Shown here: piece after piece, positions 37,019 through 46,602 of the stretch | Position numbering within the stretch: position 1 is the first letter of the stretch | Layout: every line of letters starts with the position of its first letter | The notes under the pieces: model-generated | Told to the model about the DNA's origin: nothing | Databases searched by the model: none | What the model saw: only the letters and a program-made list of their open reading frames with translations | Program-made: the position numbers and the translations under genes | NCBI RefSeq assembly: GCF_015353075.1 | Contig: NZ_CP064188.1 | Location: forward strand, 1,488,001 to 1,552,000 | Reading direction: 5' to 3' | DNA: 64,000 nt | Source: Rhizobium sp. 007 | Lineage (GTDB): Bacteria > Pseudomonadota > Alphaproteobacteria > Rhizobiales > Rhizobiaceae

Positions 37019-37861
37019 TCACGCGGTCGCCGTCAGTTCTTCCACTCGCTTGAGGTTGAGAACCGCCTTGATCGGCAGGTGGTCGGAGGCGACGCGGGCA
37101 AGCGGTGTATCATGCGCCTCGACATTCGTCAGCACACCCTTGCGGTTCGACATGATGCGATCGAGCGCCAAGATCGGCAGGCGCGCCGGAAAGCTTGCAA
37201 CGGCCGGGGGCTGGGCCTCAAAAGCGGATTGAAGCGTGTTGAGTGAGGAACGGTCGCCGAGCCGCCATTCGTTGAGGTCACCAAGCAGAATGGTCGTCGC
37301 TTCGCTTCGATCGGCCATCAGCTCGACCAGCATCTGCGCCTGGCGCGCCCGCGAGTGGCGCAGAAGTCCGAAATGGGCAGCGATGATACGGAGCTCTCCG
37401 CCATTTTCCAGTTCGAGTTCTGCAACAAGCGCCCCGCGCGGTTCAAGGCCCGGCAATTTAATCTGGTGCACGTCGCGCACCAGCCCTTTCTTGAAGAGAA
37501 CGACATTGCCGTGCCAGCCGTGTGCCTTCGACATGCCCGAAACCGGAACCGGAATAAGCCCCGTCTCGCGCTCCAGGCGCGTCAGGTCAAGAATCCCGGT
37601 TCGCTCTCCGAAGCGCGTATCAGCCTCCTGCAGGGCGATCACGTCAGCGCCGATTTCGTGGATAACCCGGCTCGTCCGCTCGGGATCACAGCGCCTGTCG
37701 CCGCCGACGCATTTATGGACGTTGTATGAAGCAATCAGCGTGCCTTCGGCCCGCGGCTTTGCCGCAGCCAGCACGGCCTCCAGCCGTTTTTTCCGGTTGC
37801 GGATCGAGGCGAGAATGCTGGCGGGAAGGCTGTCTTTCCTGGCATGCATCGAAGTCAACAC
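37019..37861 (-). CDS. Endonuclease/exonuclease/phosphatase family protein
   Basis: About 280 residues with the EEP (DNase I/exonuclease III-like) fold: IASYNVHKCVGGD (Asn ligand), DVIALQEAD (metal-binding Glu), AAHFGLLRHSR (His), LLGDLNEWR (DLN motif) and VASDHLPIKAVL (catalytic Asp-His). All key residues are present. It may act on DNA, sphingolipids or phosphoinositide-like substrates. It is followed on the opposite end of the same strand unit by a phospholipase D gene, as is common in rhizobia, so a membrane-lipid substrate is tempting but unproven. The start is GTG at 37861 or TTG one codon later, with GGAG just upstream. Confidence 0.85.
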   Translation of the reverse strand: MLTSMHARKDSLPASILASIRNRKKRLEAVLAAAKPRAEGTLIASYNVHKCVGGDRRCDPERTSRVIHEIGADVIALQEADTRFGERTGILDLTRLERETGLIPVPVSGMSKAHGWHGNVVLFKKGLVRDVHQIKLPGLEPRGALVAELELENGGELRIIAAHFGLLRHSRARQAQMLVELMADRSEATTILLGDLNEWRLGDRSSLNTLQSAFEAQPPAVASFPARLPILALDRIMSNRKGVLTNVEAHDTPLARVASDHLPIKAVLNLKRVEELTATA

Positions 37862-37940
37862 GCGCTCCGTTGATCGAAAACGGCTCCGGTTCGGAGTATA
37901 GGCCCACGGGTAAAACTTGCCATGCTTCTATCCGAGAAAA

Positions 37941-39440
37941 TCAAAGATAAGGCGAACCCAGCCACAAGATCTTTTCAACAAGCCGCACCGGGAAAGGCCG
38001 CGACCACAGGCTCTCCAATGTCACCGGGGCTGCAGATTTCAGCATCTCGTCGATATGCTCGTCGATCTCCGCCGCAAACCCCTCGTTCAGAACTTCGAGA
38101 TCCACCTCGAAATTCAACCTGAGCGAACGCGGATCAAGATTGGACGAACCGACATAGGTCCAGACGCCATCGACCGTCAGCAGCTTCGAGTGGCTGAAGC
38201 TGCCGGTCGAACGCCAGATGCGGCAGTAATTCTTGAGGATTTGGTCGAACTGTGCCGTCATCGCCCGGTCGACGAGGACAAGGTTGTTGACGGCCGGGAC
38301 GATGATATCGACCTCGACGCCACGCCGTGCGGCTGTCGTCAGCGCGCTAATCAGCTCACGATCCGGCAGAAAATAGGGCGACATGATGCGGATCGATTGC
38401 CGCGCAACGGAAAAGGCACCCATCAGCATCTTGTGATTGGTCTCGACGCTGCGGTCCGGTCCGGAGGCGACGACGCGCATGAGGACCGGATCGCCGGGCT
38501 GGCGTTCAGGCGCTTCGATCCGCCACGCCTCTGCGTTCAGAACCTCGCCTGTCGTGAAGCGCCAGTCCTCGGCCGCGACATCAAAGAGATCGGCAACGAC
38601 CGAACCCGTTACGGAGAAATGGGTATCGCGCGCAAAATCATCGCCCGTCATCGCCTGGCTGAAGCCCTGGCGTATATTCATGCCGCCCGTCAGTGCCACA
38701 CGCCCGTCGACGATGATGATTTTCCGGTGCGTGCGGAGATTTGCATATGGCAACCGCAGGCCCATGATGACATTGCCGTTGAAGACTGAAACCGTCACCC
38801 CGCCATCGGCGAGATATCCGAGGATACTGGGCACCGAGTATCGAGCCCCGACGGCATCGATCAGCACGCGCACCTCAACGCCGCGTTTTGCCGCCGCAAT
38901 CAGCGCATCGGCGATGCGCAGGCCGATCTTGTCGCGATCGAAAATATAAGTCTCAAGCAGAACGCTCCGCTCAGCCCCGTCGATCGCGGCCTTCATGGCT
39001 GCGTAGGCATCATCGCCCGTTTCCAGCATGTCGATCGAATTGCCGGTCGTCAGCGGATAGCGAGCGACGCGATCGCCGAGCGTTTGCAAAGCTGCAAAGC
39101 GCCGCCCATAATTGCTGATGATCATCTCCGGCTCCGCATCGAAACTTTCAAGCTCATCAAGGTCGGCTGCCGGCAGCAAGGCATCGCGGCGCAGGCTCAG
39201 GGATTTGCGGCGGATGCGGTTGATCCCGGCGATCGCGTAAAGTACCGCGCCGATAATCGGAGACAGGATGATGACGCCGACCCAGCCAATTGCGGCGCGT
39301 ACCTCTTCCTTCGTCATGGCCGCATGGATTGCCGCGGCGGTCCCCATGCCAAGGGATATGACGAAAAGGATATGCGGCCAATAGGTCGATATGAGATAAA
39401 ACATTGGAGGAAGATATAGCTGGAAAACGGCGGCGTTCAA
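37941..39440 (-). CDS. cls: Phospholipase D-type cardiolipin synthase
   Basis: The 499-residue protein has two N-terminal membrane helices and two HKD catalytic motifs: HRKIIIVDG at residue 238 and HSKLLTVDG at 417, each followed by the usual GG/GSSN block (LTGGMN and YVGSSNLD). These are diagnostic of bacterial cardiolipin synthases, which join two phosphatidylglycerols or use related donors at the inner membrane. The start is TTG at 39440 with GAGGGAG upstream; an ATG at 39404 lacks a ribosome binding site. It precedes the EEP-family gene by 80 bases and is likely cotranscribed with it. Confidence 0.9.
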   Translation of the reverse strand: MNAAVFQLYLPPMFYLISTYWPHILFVISLGMGTAAAIHAAMTKEEVRAAIGWVGVIILSPIIGAVLYAIAGINRIRRKSLSLRRDALLPAADLDELESFDAEPEMIISNYGRRFAALQTLGDRVARYPLTTGNSIDMLETGDDAYAAMKAAIDGAERSVLLETYIFDRDKIGLRIADALIAAAKRGVEVRVLIDAVGARYSVPSILGYLADGGVTVSVFNGNVIMGLRLPYANLRTHRKIIIVDGRVALTGGMNIRQGFSQAMTGDDFARDTHFSVTGSVVADLFDVAAEDWRFTTGEVLNAEAWRIEAPERQPGDPVLMRVVASGPDRSVETNHKMLMGAFSVARQSIRIMSPYFLPDRELISALTTAARRGVEVDIIVPAVNNLVLVDRAMTAQFDQILKNYCRIWRSTGSFSHSKLLTVDGVWTYVGSSNLDPRSLRLNFEVDLEVLNEGFAAEIDEHIDEMLKSAAPVTLESLWSRPFPVRLVEKILWLGSPYL

Positions 39441-39480
39441 TTCGCCACCGCTCCCTCAAAACGTGAAAATTTCCGCGCTG

Positions 39481-41307
39481 CTAATTTACCAGCCGAGGAT
39501 CGATCGCAAACACCACAGAACGGGCTGCAAGCTCGCCATCCCCCGGCTGAGCAGCGTTGCGGCCCAGGCGATTAAAGATTGCCGCACCGTCGAAAGCCGG
39601 CACGGCAAGCGGGGTGTCGGCGAGGTTCGCCCGAAGCTCCAGCGTGCTGGTACCGAAGGTCCAGTCGATTGCCAGCGCGCCATCGACGCTTTCGAATGCC
39701 GTGCTTGCGACGCGTTCCGGTTTCTTCAACAACGGCACGACATAGCTGTGCCGCAGGCCGACGAGCTCGCGTACATAGGTCTTCCAGCGTATGCCTTCGT
39801 CACTGTCGAACCGCTGCCATTGAAGCTTTGAATGCGCGAAGGTCGAGACTGCGTTCGGATCCGGCAAATCGTCCAGCGTCTTGCCTTCCTTCAGACCGCC
39901 GAAACCTTCCGCTTCCGCCGCCCGCCCTTTGCGGACAATCTCGCCAAGCTCGCCGGCGTAGTCGCTGAAGAAGTGGAACGGCTGCGTCTCGCCATATTCG
40001 TCCCCCATGAAGAGGAACGGGACCTGCGGCGAGAGAATCAAGATCGCGGCCAGCATCTCGACCATGTCGGGCCCTGCAAGGCTGACCAAGCGCTCGCCGA
40101 AGGCACGGTTACCAACTTGGTCGTGATTCTGGAGAAAGTTGATGAAGGCCTGCGGCGGGAGATAAACCCGCTCATCCTTCGGCACTTCAGGCGGATTGCC
40201 ACGGTCTGGAAACACAAAGCCGTGCTGCATCGCGAGCTTCGTCTTTTCCCAGAGATCGGATGCAAAGGGCCGATAGTGGCCGTCGGTTTCGCCGGTCGCG
40301 ATGATGTGAGCGACGTGATGGAAGTCATCGTTCCATTCCGCTGTAAAGGTCTTGACCCTTCCGCCGCCGTCCCGCTCGAGCAGGCTCACGAGATTGCGCT
40401 GATCCTCGACGATCAGATGCACCGCGCGATCGGCAAAGGCGTTGCCGACTTCCGCCGACAGCTGCTCGAGGATGTGCTGCTTCGACGTATCGCAAATCTG
40501 CTCCACCGCATCGAGCCGCAGGCCATCGAGCCGGAATTCACCGATCCAATAGAGCGCATTTTCGACGAAGTAGCGGCGTACCGGCTCCTGTCCGAAATCG
40601 ATCGCCGCACCCCACGGCGTATTGCGATCGAAGCGGAAGAACTCGGGCGCATACCCGTGCAGGTAGTTTCCATCCGGGCCGAAATGGTTATAGACAACAT
40701 CGAGCAGCACCATGAGGCCGTGGCCATGTGCTGCGTCGATGAATGCCTTGAAGTCGTCCGGCGTTCCGTATGCTGAATGCGGCGCATAGTGCAGGACGCC
40801 GTCATAGCCCCATCCGCGCGTGCCTGAAAATTGCGCGACGGGCATGACTTCGATTGCCGTATAGCCCATCTCGGCGAGATGGCCGAGTTTTTCGGCGGCC
40901 GCCTTGAAGGTGCCCTTCCCTGTGAAGGCGCCTATATGGATTTCGCTGATCACCGCCTCTTCCCAGGGCCTTCCCTTCCAGGCGTCATTCACCCACTGAT
41001 AGGAAGGCTCCACGATCAGCGACGGACCGTGCACATCGCCGGCCTGCGCCCGAGAAGCAGGGTCGGGCACGGCGCTGCCATCTCCAAGAACGAAGGCATA
41101 TGCGTCGCCCACCTTCGCCTCTGCAACCGTCTGCTCAAACCAGCCGCCGGCGGACCGGTTCATAAGCCTGTCTTTGCCGCAGGAACGGAGTGTCATCTCC
41201 TTTTGCCCCGGCGCCCAGATGCGAAAATCGACGCAGTTCGCCCCGATCTTAGGACCCCAGCTTTTTTGGCCTTGCGCGGCAGAGCCTTCTTTCGAAACGC
41301 GATGCAT
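39481..41307 (-). CDS. treZ: Malto-oligosyltrehalose trehalohydrolase
   Basis: The 608-residue GH13 enzyme releases trehalose from maltooligosyltrehalose, the second step of the TreY-TreZ route. Visible are the N-terminal carbohydrate-binding fold (VDFRIWAPGQKEMTL), GYTAIEVMPVAQFSGTRGWG, the nucleophile region FRLDGLRLDAVEQI, the acid/base region HLIVEDQRN and the transition-state Asp in FLQNHDQVGNR. No treY or glgX gene is adjacent, so the partner must be elsewhere. Trehalose accumulation protects against osmotic and desiccation stress. AGGGGC precedes the ATG. It is divergent from udgX. Confidence 0.93.
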   Translation of the reverse strand: MHRVSKEGSAAQGQKSWGPKIGANCVDFRIWAPGQKEMTLRSCGKDRLMNRSAGGWFEQTVAEAKVGDAYAFVLGDGSAVPDPASRAQAGDVHGPSLIVEPSYQWVNDAWKGRPWEEAVISEIHIGAFTGKGTFKAAAEKLGHLAEMGYTAIEVMPVAQFSGTRGWGYDGVLHYAPHSAYGTPDDFKAFIDAAHGHGLMVLLDVVYNHFGPDGNYLHGYAPEFFRFDRNTPWGAAIDFGQEPVRRYFVENALYWIGEFRLDGLRLDAVEQICDTSKQHILEQLSAEVGNAFADRAVHLIVEDQRNLVSLLERDGGGRVKTFTAEWNDDFHHVAHIIATGETDGHYRPFASDLWEKTKLAMQHGFVFPDRGNPPEVPKDERVYLPPQAFINFLQNHDQVGNRAFGERLVSLAGPDMVEMLAAILILSPQVPFLFMGDEYGETQPFHFFSDYAGELGEIVRKGRAAEAEGFGGLKEGKTLDDLPDPNAVSTFAHSKLQWQRFDSDEGIRWKTYVRELVGLRHSYVVPLLKKPERVASTAFESVDGALAIDWTFGTSTLELRANLADTPLAVPAFDGAAIFNRLGRNAAQPGDGELAARSVVFAIDPRLVN

Positions 41308-41435
41308 AAATTGCCCCTGACTGACATGAGTGCTTAAAACTCCTCTTCAAAGTCATGAAGGGCGCCACTTGTTCCCAGGCTGGAACAAACACCGCGTGGA
41401 TCGGTTGCAGATGAAGACGAAAGAAGGAGGCCTCC

Positions 41436-42077
41436 ATGACCATCGTGCCCAAATTCGGTCCGGCCTTCACACTTGAGAATGCAGAGGCCAAAGGCCTCGA
41501 TCAATTGAAACGGCAGGCCGAGCACTGCACGCGTTGTGACCTTTACAAGAACGCCACCCAGCTCGTCTTCGGCGAAGGCCCGCCAACGGCCGAGATCGTG
41601 CTGGTTGGCGAGCAGCCCGGAGACAGGGAAGACCTGGCGGGCAAGCCCTTTGTCGGCCCCGCTGGACGCCTGCTCGATCAGTGTCTGGAAGAGGCGGGCC
41701 TCGACCGCTCCCGCTGCTACGTCACCAATGCCGTCAAGCACTTCAAATTCGAGCTGCGCGGCAAGCGCCGTATGCATTCCAAGCCAAATGCCGGAGAAAT
41801 CCAGCGCTGCGCGTGGTGGCTCGGCGCCGAGCTCGATATTCTCCAGCCGAAACTCGTCGTTGCGCTGGGTGCCACAGCACTTTATTCGCTGCTCGGCCCT
41901 AAAGTGAAGGTCACCGACGAGCGGGGCCATGTTCTTCAGCCGGCAAACCATCCTCCGGTTCTGGTGACCATTCATCCTTCTTACCTTCTGCGCATTCGCG
42001 ACGAGGAAGATGCCCGCGCGAACCGCGAGCATTTCGTGCAGGATCTGGCAAAGGCCGTAGCATTTCAGGTCGGTTGA
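41436..42077 (+). CDS. udgX: UdgX-type uracil-DNA glycosylase
   Basis: The 213-residue protein of the uracil-DNA glycosylase superfamily has [4Fe-4S] cysteines (C31, C34 in HCTRCDLY plus later ones), the motif GEQPGDRED (58-66), and the distinguishing loop KRRMHSKP with a histidine at 114. In the characterised mycobacterial enzyme the equivalent histidine of a KRRIH loop attacks the deoxyribose and leaves the protein covalently bound to uracil-containing DNA. All these elements are preserved, so suicide-type uracil capture is predicted. The second active-site block IHPSYLLR is intact. AAGGAGG fixes the ATG at 41436. Confidence 0.85.
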   Translation: MTIVPKFGPAFTLENAEAKGLDQLKRQAEHCTRCDLYKNATQLVFGEGPPTAEIVLVGEQPGDREDLAGKPFVGPAGRLLDQCLEEAGLDRSRCYVTNAVKHFKFELRGKRRMHSKPNAGEIQRCAWWLGAELDILQPKLVVALGATALYSLLGPKVKVTDERGHVLQPANHPPVLVTIHPSYLLRIRDEEDARANREHFVQDLAKAVAFQVG

Positions 42078-42209
42078 CCGGCATTGTATGCTGCAGTGCA
42101 AATAATATTTTGCATCGTGTCAAAATTCTTCTTGAATATCCCCGATTCCTCTGGAACCATCTCCCCAGTCTAGCGTTTGACTGCGGGATGATGTGACTGG
42201 AGATCAGCG

Positions 42210-42464
42210 ATGACAGAAACTCGGGAAGAGTGGATTAAAAAACGTGCATACGCCCTCTGGGAAGAAGAGGGACATCCTACCGGACGAGATTCCATACATT
42301 GGGAGCAGGCAAAGAAAGAGCGTGAAAAGCTCGAAGGTTCTGCTGCGTCGAAGGACGGCAAGGAAGTCAAGACCAGGGGCAAACGCACCGCACCCCCCGG
42401 GACGAAAAGCAACGGCGCTGCAAAGCCGGCTCCGAAGCGTGCCGTCAGCCGCAAGTCTGCCTGA
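42210..42464 (+). CDS. DUF2934 domain-containing small basic protein
   Basis: 84 residues with the DUF2934 core (EEWIKKRAYALWEEEGHPTG, then RDSIHWEQAKKE) followed by a Lys/Ala-rich low-complexity tail. The family is common in Rhizobiales and has no known role; the tail suggests nucleic-acid contact. A good start region (AGATCAGCG) precedes the ATG. It sits in a stress and repair neighbourhood. Confidence 0.82.
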   Translation: MTETREEWIKKRAYALWEEEGHPTGRDSIHWEQAKKEREKLEGSAASKDGKEVKTRGKRTAPPGTKSNGAAKPAPKRAVSRKSA

Positions 42465-42705
42465 ACGCATTCGATATTTAAGTTTCAAGATGCGGACGCT
42501 GCGCCAGCTGCGCCCGCAGCTGTTGTCATATGGTTGAATTACTTGCGCTTTAGGGTGTTTGTAACGCGTGGAACGTTCTGACGTGAGGATAGATCGGCCG
42601 AATGACCTTAAAGCGGTGTCCGCTTCAAAAAAAGGCTGCAAAACGGCCAGCAATGGCGGAACCAATTTTTTCGTCGGCTGTTAGTGGCGAAATGGGAGGC
42701 TTGCC

Positions 42706-42783
42706 ATGAATAGGGGTTACTTCGACACCATTCTCGTTTCGCTTATCGTGGCGGGTTGCTACATTTTGATCGCGCCTTTGTGA
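42706..42783 (+). CDS. Tiny single-helix membrane protein, 25 aa
   Basis: Open frame of 25 codons whose product is essentially one membrane helix (DTILVSLIVAGCYILIAPL). GGGAGG lies six bases before the ATG, and another small membrane protein gene begins eight bases after its stop, which together argue for real translation. No homologue is known to me. It is too short to be found by standard ORF calling. Confidence 0.5.
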   Translation: MNRGYFDTILVSLIVAGCYILIAPL

Positions 42784-42791
42784 GGGCGGAG

Positions 42792-42962
42792 ATGCTGATT
42801 TTATCACTCGCCGCGGTTCTCTACCTCGTCCTTGCGCTCGGTCTCGTCGTCGCAATCGACAACATGGTTGGCCTTGTCTTCCGCGAAACCCGCTCGCAGT
42901 CCGGCCGCCTGTTTAATTTCGGCAAGGCATTGTCCGGTTTCCAACGGCTTTCTCGCAAATAG
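42792..42962 (+). CDS. Small membrane protein, 56 aa
   Basis: A hydrophobic N-terminal helix (MLILSLAAVLYLVLALGLVV) is followed by a polar tail (FRETRSQSGRLFNFGKALSG). GAGG six bases before the ATG sits over the stop of the preceding 25-residue gene, so the two should be coupled. Function unknown; single-pass inner-membrane topology with cytoplasmic basic tail is predicted. Confidence 0.55.
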   Translation: MLILSLAAVLYLVLALGLVVAIDNMVGLVFRETRSQSGRLFNFGKALSGFQRLSRK

Positions 42963-43125
42963 CACAGGCGAAAGTCCAGATCGGTAGCCTTGCTTCTTCC
43001 AACGTTAAGGTTATTTCCAAAATCCTCTTTCCGAACGCCCCAAGGTCTCTATTTTGCCGTTGGCAGATGGCCTGAATTCCCGAGCGAATTCGCCTCGTTG
43101 CGGTCCGATCATGAAGGCGGTTTGA

Positions 43126-45849
43126 ATGACCCGGCGCGAAGACGGCGTTTGGCCGAAGGGTGGCGGAAATATCGGCGACATACTGCGCAATGCCGACTTC
43201 AGCGTTTCAGGCCTTGGGCCTGTGAAGGGCTGGCCTGTTTGCCTCAGGTATATTGTCGAAGTTATATTGAATTCGCGCCAGCCGAAATTCGTCGCCTGGG
43301 GGCCCGACCTTGCCTTCATCTACAACGACGCCTACGTGCCGATTTTCCCGGATCGTCATCCAAGCGCGCTGGGCAAACCCTTCACTGAAGTCTGGAGCGA
43401 TATCTGGCCGCAATTCGAACCGATCGTCCATGCCACGCTCAAAGGCGAATCTCATATCTTCGAGGAATTGCTGATTCCGATGCGGCGGGACGGACGCACG
43501 GAGGACACCTGGTTCACCTTTTCCTATACGCCGCTTCGCGACGAAACAGGCGCAATTGGCGGTCTGCTTTGTGCGACCATGGAGGTTTCGGCGCAAGTCA
43601 TCGCCAAGCGGCGCGAGCGTCACGCGCTTGAAGAGCTGCGGTCGAAATCCGACGCACTTTCGATCGTCAATGCAGCCGGTGCTGCAATCACGGCCGAACT
43701 CAATATCGACCGTTTGACACAGATTGCCGTTGATGCCGGCGTGGCACTGACGGGAGCGGAATTTGGCGCGTTCTTTTATAACGTCGATGACGGAGAAGGC
43801 GGAAGCTACATGCTCTACGCGCTTTCGGGCGTCGAGCGGAAGAACTTCGAAAAGTTTCCGATGCCGCGCAATACAAAGGTCTTCGCGCCGACCTTCAGCG
43901 GCGAAGGTGTCGTGCGTTCCGACGATATCCTGCTTGACCCCCGCTACGGGCACAACGCTCCTTATGCCGGCATGCCAAACGGCCATCTGCCGGTACGAAG
44001 TTATCTCGCAGTGCCGGTAAAATCCCGCAGCGGGGCAGTCATCGGCGGCCTCTTTTTCGGCCACGCGCAGCCCGGCCGCTTCACCGGCGCGGCGGAGGCG
44101 AGTCTTGTCAGCCTTGCCGGTCAGGCGGCTGTCGCAATCGACAATGCCCGGCTGCTGCACGCTGCCGACATGGAGATCGCCCGGCGCAGCAGCATCGAAA
44201 GCCAACTGCGTAGACTCAACGAAACGCTGGAACTGCGCGTTGCCAATGAGATCGCCGAGCGCCAACAGGCCGAGGCTGCCCTCCAGCAATCACAGAAAAT
44301 GGAGTCGATTGGCAAGCTCACGGGCGGTGTCGCCCATGATTTCAACAATCTGCTGCAGGTCATCTCGGGCAATCTCCAACTCCTGGGAAAGGACGTCCCG
44401 AACGATGGTCGCGCCAAGGAGCGGATTTCAAACGCGCTTGCCGCCGTGGAGCGGGGCTCACGGCTGGCAAACCATCTGCTCGCCTTCGGCCGCCGTCAGG
44501 CGCTGGAGCCGAAGGTCATCAATATGGGCCGTCTCGTGACCGGCATGGATGATATGCTTCGCCGCGCGCTGGGCGAGGAGGTCGAAATCGAGACCATGGT
44601 TTCCGGTGGCCTCTGGAACACCTTTGCCGATCCGGTCCAGATTGAAAATGCGGTTCTCAACCTCACCATCAATTCGCGGGACGCGATGGAAGGATCCGGT
44701 AAGCTGACAATCGAGGTGGGTAATGCATTTCTCGACGATTCCTATTGCCGGATCCATCCGGAAGTGACTGCTGGTCAGTATGTCGTGCTCGCCGTTACCG
44801 ATAGCGGGTGCGGGATGCCTCCGGAGGTCATGGTGCAGGCCTTCGAGCCCTTCTTCACCACCAAGCCCGAAGGCAGGGGCACTGGCCTCGGGCTTTCGAT
44901 GGTCTACGGCTTCGTCAAGCAATCCGGCGGGCATGTGAAGATCTACAGCGAGGTTGGAGAAGGAACGACGATCAAGCTCTATCTGCCTCGCTCGTTCCAG
45001 ACCGAGGACCGCGTGGCCAGCAACGAAGCACCACCATCGGTCGGCGGCACGGAAACCATCCTCGTCGCGGAGGACGACGAGGGCGTGCGGGCCACCGTCG
45101 TCGAGATGCTGACCGATCTCGGCTATTACGTGTTGAAGGCCCGCGATGCGCAGAGCGCACTCACCGTCATCGAAAGCGGTGCGCATATCGATATGCTATT
45201 TACGGACGTCGTCATGCCAGGTCCGTTGAAGAGCCCCGAGCTCGCGCGCATGGCGCGCCAACGCCTGCCGAACATCGCAGTTCTCTATACCTCCGGCTAT
45301 GCGGAAAACTCGATCGTCCATGACGGCCGCCTCGATCCCGGCCTCGAACTTCTCTCCAAGCCCTATACGCGAGAGGCGCTTGCGCGGAAGATCCGCCTGG
45401 TGCTTGCCCACAACGCCCAACGCCTCCATGCCCCGGCCGGACCGGCCGACATCCCAGGTACCACGCCGCCGGAGATCATGCATGCCAAACTCAAGCTGTT
45501 GCTGGTGGAGGACGATGCATTCATCCGTATGGACACGACGGAAATACTTCACGACCTGGGTTATGAGGTGATCGATGTCGAAAGCGGGGAACAGGGTGTC
45601 GAGATCCTGGTGCATACAAAGATCGATATCATCGTCGTCGATGTCGGCTTGCCGGGCATGTCTGGCCCCGCCTTCGCTGCCAAGGCAAGAGAAGTACTAC
45701 CATCCGTTGGGTTGGTATTTGCCACAGGAAACAGCCAGCTTCCGGACGCCAGCCGTTTCTCCGGCTCGGTCCTGCTGTCGAAACCCTTCAGCAGCAGAGC
45801 CCTCGACCTGGCGGTGAAGACCGCGGCTGAGCAAAGGCCGATCGCTTAG
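43126..45849 (+). CDS. Hybrid sensor histidine kinase (PAS-GAF-HisKA-HATPase-REC-REC)
   Basis: The 907-residue soluble kinase has, in order, a PAS-like domain (about 25-165), a GAF domain (about 190-350), a short coiled coil and a HisKA dimerisation domain with the phospho-histidine at 404 ([12 protein letters not shown]). The HATPase domain follows (N-box [11 protein letters not shown]1 TDSGCGMP, G2 [14 protein letters not shown]), then two receiver domains (phospho-Asp in LFTDVVMPG and in VVDVGLPGM). The second receiver is atypical for classical hybrids and suggests a phosphorelay ending in a diffusible partner. No response-regulator gene is adjacent. Lack of membrane helices implies sensing of an internal cue. 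Confidence 0.9.
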   Translation: MTRREDGVWPKGGGNIGDILRNADFSVSGLGPVKGWPVCLRYIVEVILNSRQPKFVAWGPDLAFIYNDAYVPIFPDRHPSALGKPFTEVWSDIWPQFEPIVHATLKGESHIFEELLIPMRRDGRTEDTWFTFSYTPLRDETGAIGGLLCATMEVSAQVIAKRRERHALEELRSKSDALSIVNAAGAAITAELNIDRLTQIAVDAGVALTGAEFGAFFYNVDDGEGGSYMLYALSGVERKNFEKFPMPRNTKVFAPTFSGEGVVRSDDILLDPRYGHNAPYAGMPNGHLPVRSYLAVPVKSRSGAVIGGLFFGHAQPGRFTGAAEASLVSLAGQAAVAIDNARLLHAADMEIARRSSIESQLRRLNETLELRVANEIAERQQAEAALQQSQKMESIGKLTGGVAHDFNNLLQVISGNLQLLGKDVPNDGRAKERISNALAAVERGSRLANHLLAFGRRQALEPKVINMGRLVTGMDDMLRRALGEEVEIETMVSGGLWNTFADPVQIENAVLNLTINSRDAMEGSGKLTIEVGNAFLDDSYCRIHPEVTAGQYVVLAVTDSGCGMPPEVMVQAFEPFFTTKPEGRGTGLGLSMVYGFVKQSGGHVKIYSEVGEGTTIKLYLPRSFQTEDRVASNEAPPSVGGTETILVAEDDEGVRATVVEMLTDLGYYVLKARDAQSALTVIESGAHIDMLFTDVVMPGPLKSPELARMARQRLPNIAVLYTSGYAENSIVHDGRLDPGLELLSKPYTREALARKIRLVLAHNAQRLHAPAGPADIPGTTPPEIMHAKLKLLLVEDDAFIRMDTTEILHDLGYEVIDVESGEQGVEILVHTKIDIIVVDVGLPGMSGPAFAAKAREVLPSVGLVFATGNSQLPDASRFSGSVLLSKPFSSRALDLAVKTAAEQRPIA

Positions 45850-45951
45850 CTGCACCAAGCACGCTCCTCCTGCGTCAAAATCCAGGCATGACTCCGGAAC
45901 TTTTTGCAGTGCCTCGCGGTTCAATCTCTTTGCAAACAAGAGGAGGAAAAT

Positions 45952-46266
45952 ATGCCAAGAGGTGACAAATCCACCTATACGGGCAAGCAGAAACGCAAGG
46001 CAGAGCACATCGAGGAAGGCTACGAGGGACGTGGCGTTTCCGAGAAAGAGGCAGAGCGCCGGGCCTGGGCTACCGTCAACAAGGAAAGCGGCGGCGGCAA
46101 CAAGTCCGGTTCGGGTCGCGGAAAGAAAGACACGCACGAAGCCTCTGAAAAAGGCGGCCGCAAAGGCGGCGCGGCATCGGCATCCCGCACCGCAGCCGAG
46201 CGTTCGGCATCCGCCAAGAAGGCAGCCGCGACGCGCAAGCGCCACGAACATCAAGCCCATCACTGA
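45952..46266 (+). CDS. Small basic Gly/Lys-rich protein (plasmid-stabilisation/KGG-like)
   Basis: 104 residues: a conserved N-terminal part (PRGDKSTYTGKQKRKAEHIE, then RGVSEKEAERRAWATVNKES) followed by Gly/Ser/Lys- and Ala-rich low-complexity sequence. In rhizobial genomes such proteins are often labelled plasmid stabilisation protein, with no mechanism known. The start at 45952 is fixed by GAGGAGGAAAAT; the open frame begins 16 codons earlier. Confidence 0.75.
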   Translation: MPRGDKSTYTGKQKRKAEHIEEGYEGRGVSEKEAERRAWATVNKESGGGNKSGSGRGKKDTHEASEKGGRKGGAASASRTAAERSASAKKAAATRKRHEHQAHH

Positions 46267-46337
46267 TCTTTGGAATGGCCCGCCAAAGTGCGCCGTTCCT
46301 GATCGAGGAGGTTCTGATGACCAAGGCGAAAAGGAAA

Positions 46338-46594
46338 TGGTCGCAAGAGGCGACGCCATGGACCTCAAGGAAAGCGTTTTCAAATCCGACGATCCGAAGA
46401 AGATCGTCGCTTCGATCAAACACTCCGCGGTGGCGAGCCGCCGCCGAAAATCGAGCCCCTTTCGCTCGGCCATGTCGATGCTGAGCTTCTATATCAACCG
46501 CGCCGGCGACCAGTTGACGAAGAAGAAAAAGAACACACTTGAACAAGCAAAGGATGAACTGCGAAAAGATTTCGGTCGCAAAACCAAGCGTTGA
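46338..46594 (+). CDS. DUF3175 protein, N-terminus disrupted
   Basis: The DUF3175 body is intact: DAMDLKESVFKSDDPKKIVA, then SPFRSAMSMLSFYINRAGDQ and the helical end ELRKDFGRKTKR. The expected N-terminus is encoded just upstream in another frame (ATG at 46317, MTKAKRKWSQE), so a small deletion near 46345-46360 has put the two parts out of frame. Translation might restart at ATG 46338 or 46359; the latter has AGAGG upstream. The product would lack about 15 residues, so it may be non-functional. Confidence 0.6.
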
Positions 46595-46602
46595 GGGAAT
46601 GG

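Noticed and set aside
43207..44289. 360-codon minus-strand open frame
   Set aside because: Antisense to the hybrid histidine kinase, no motif.
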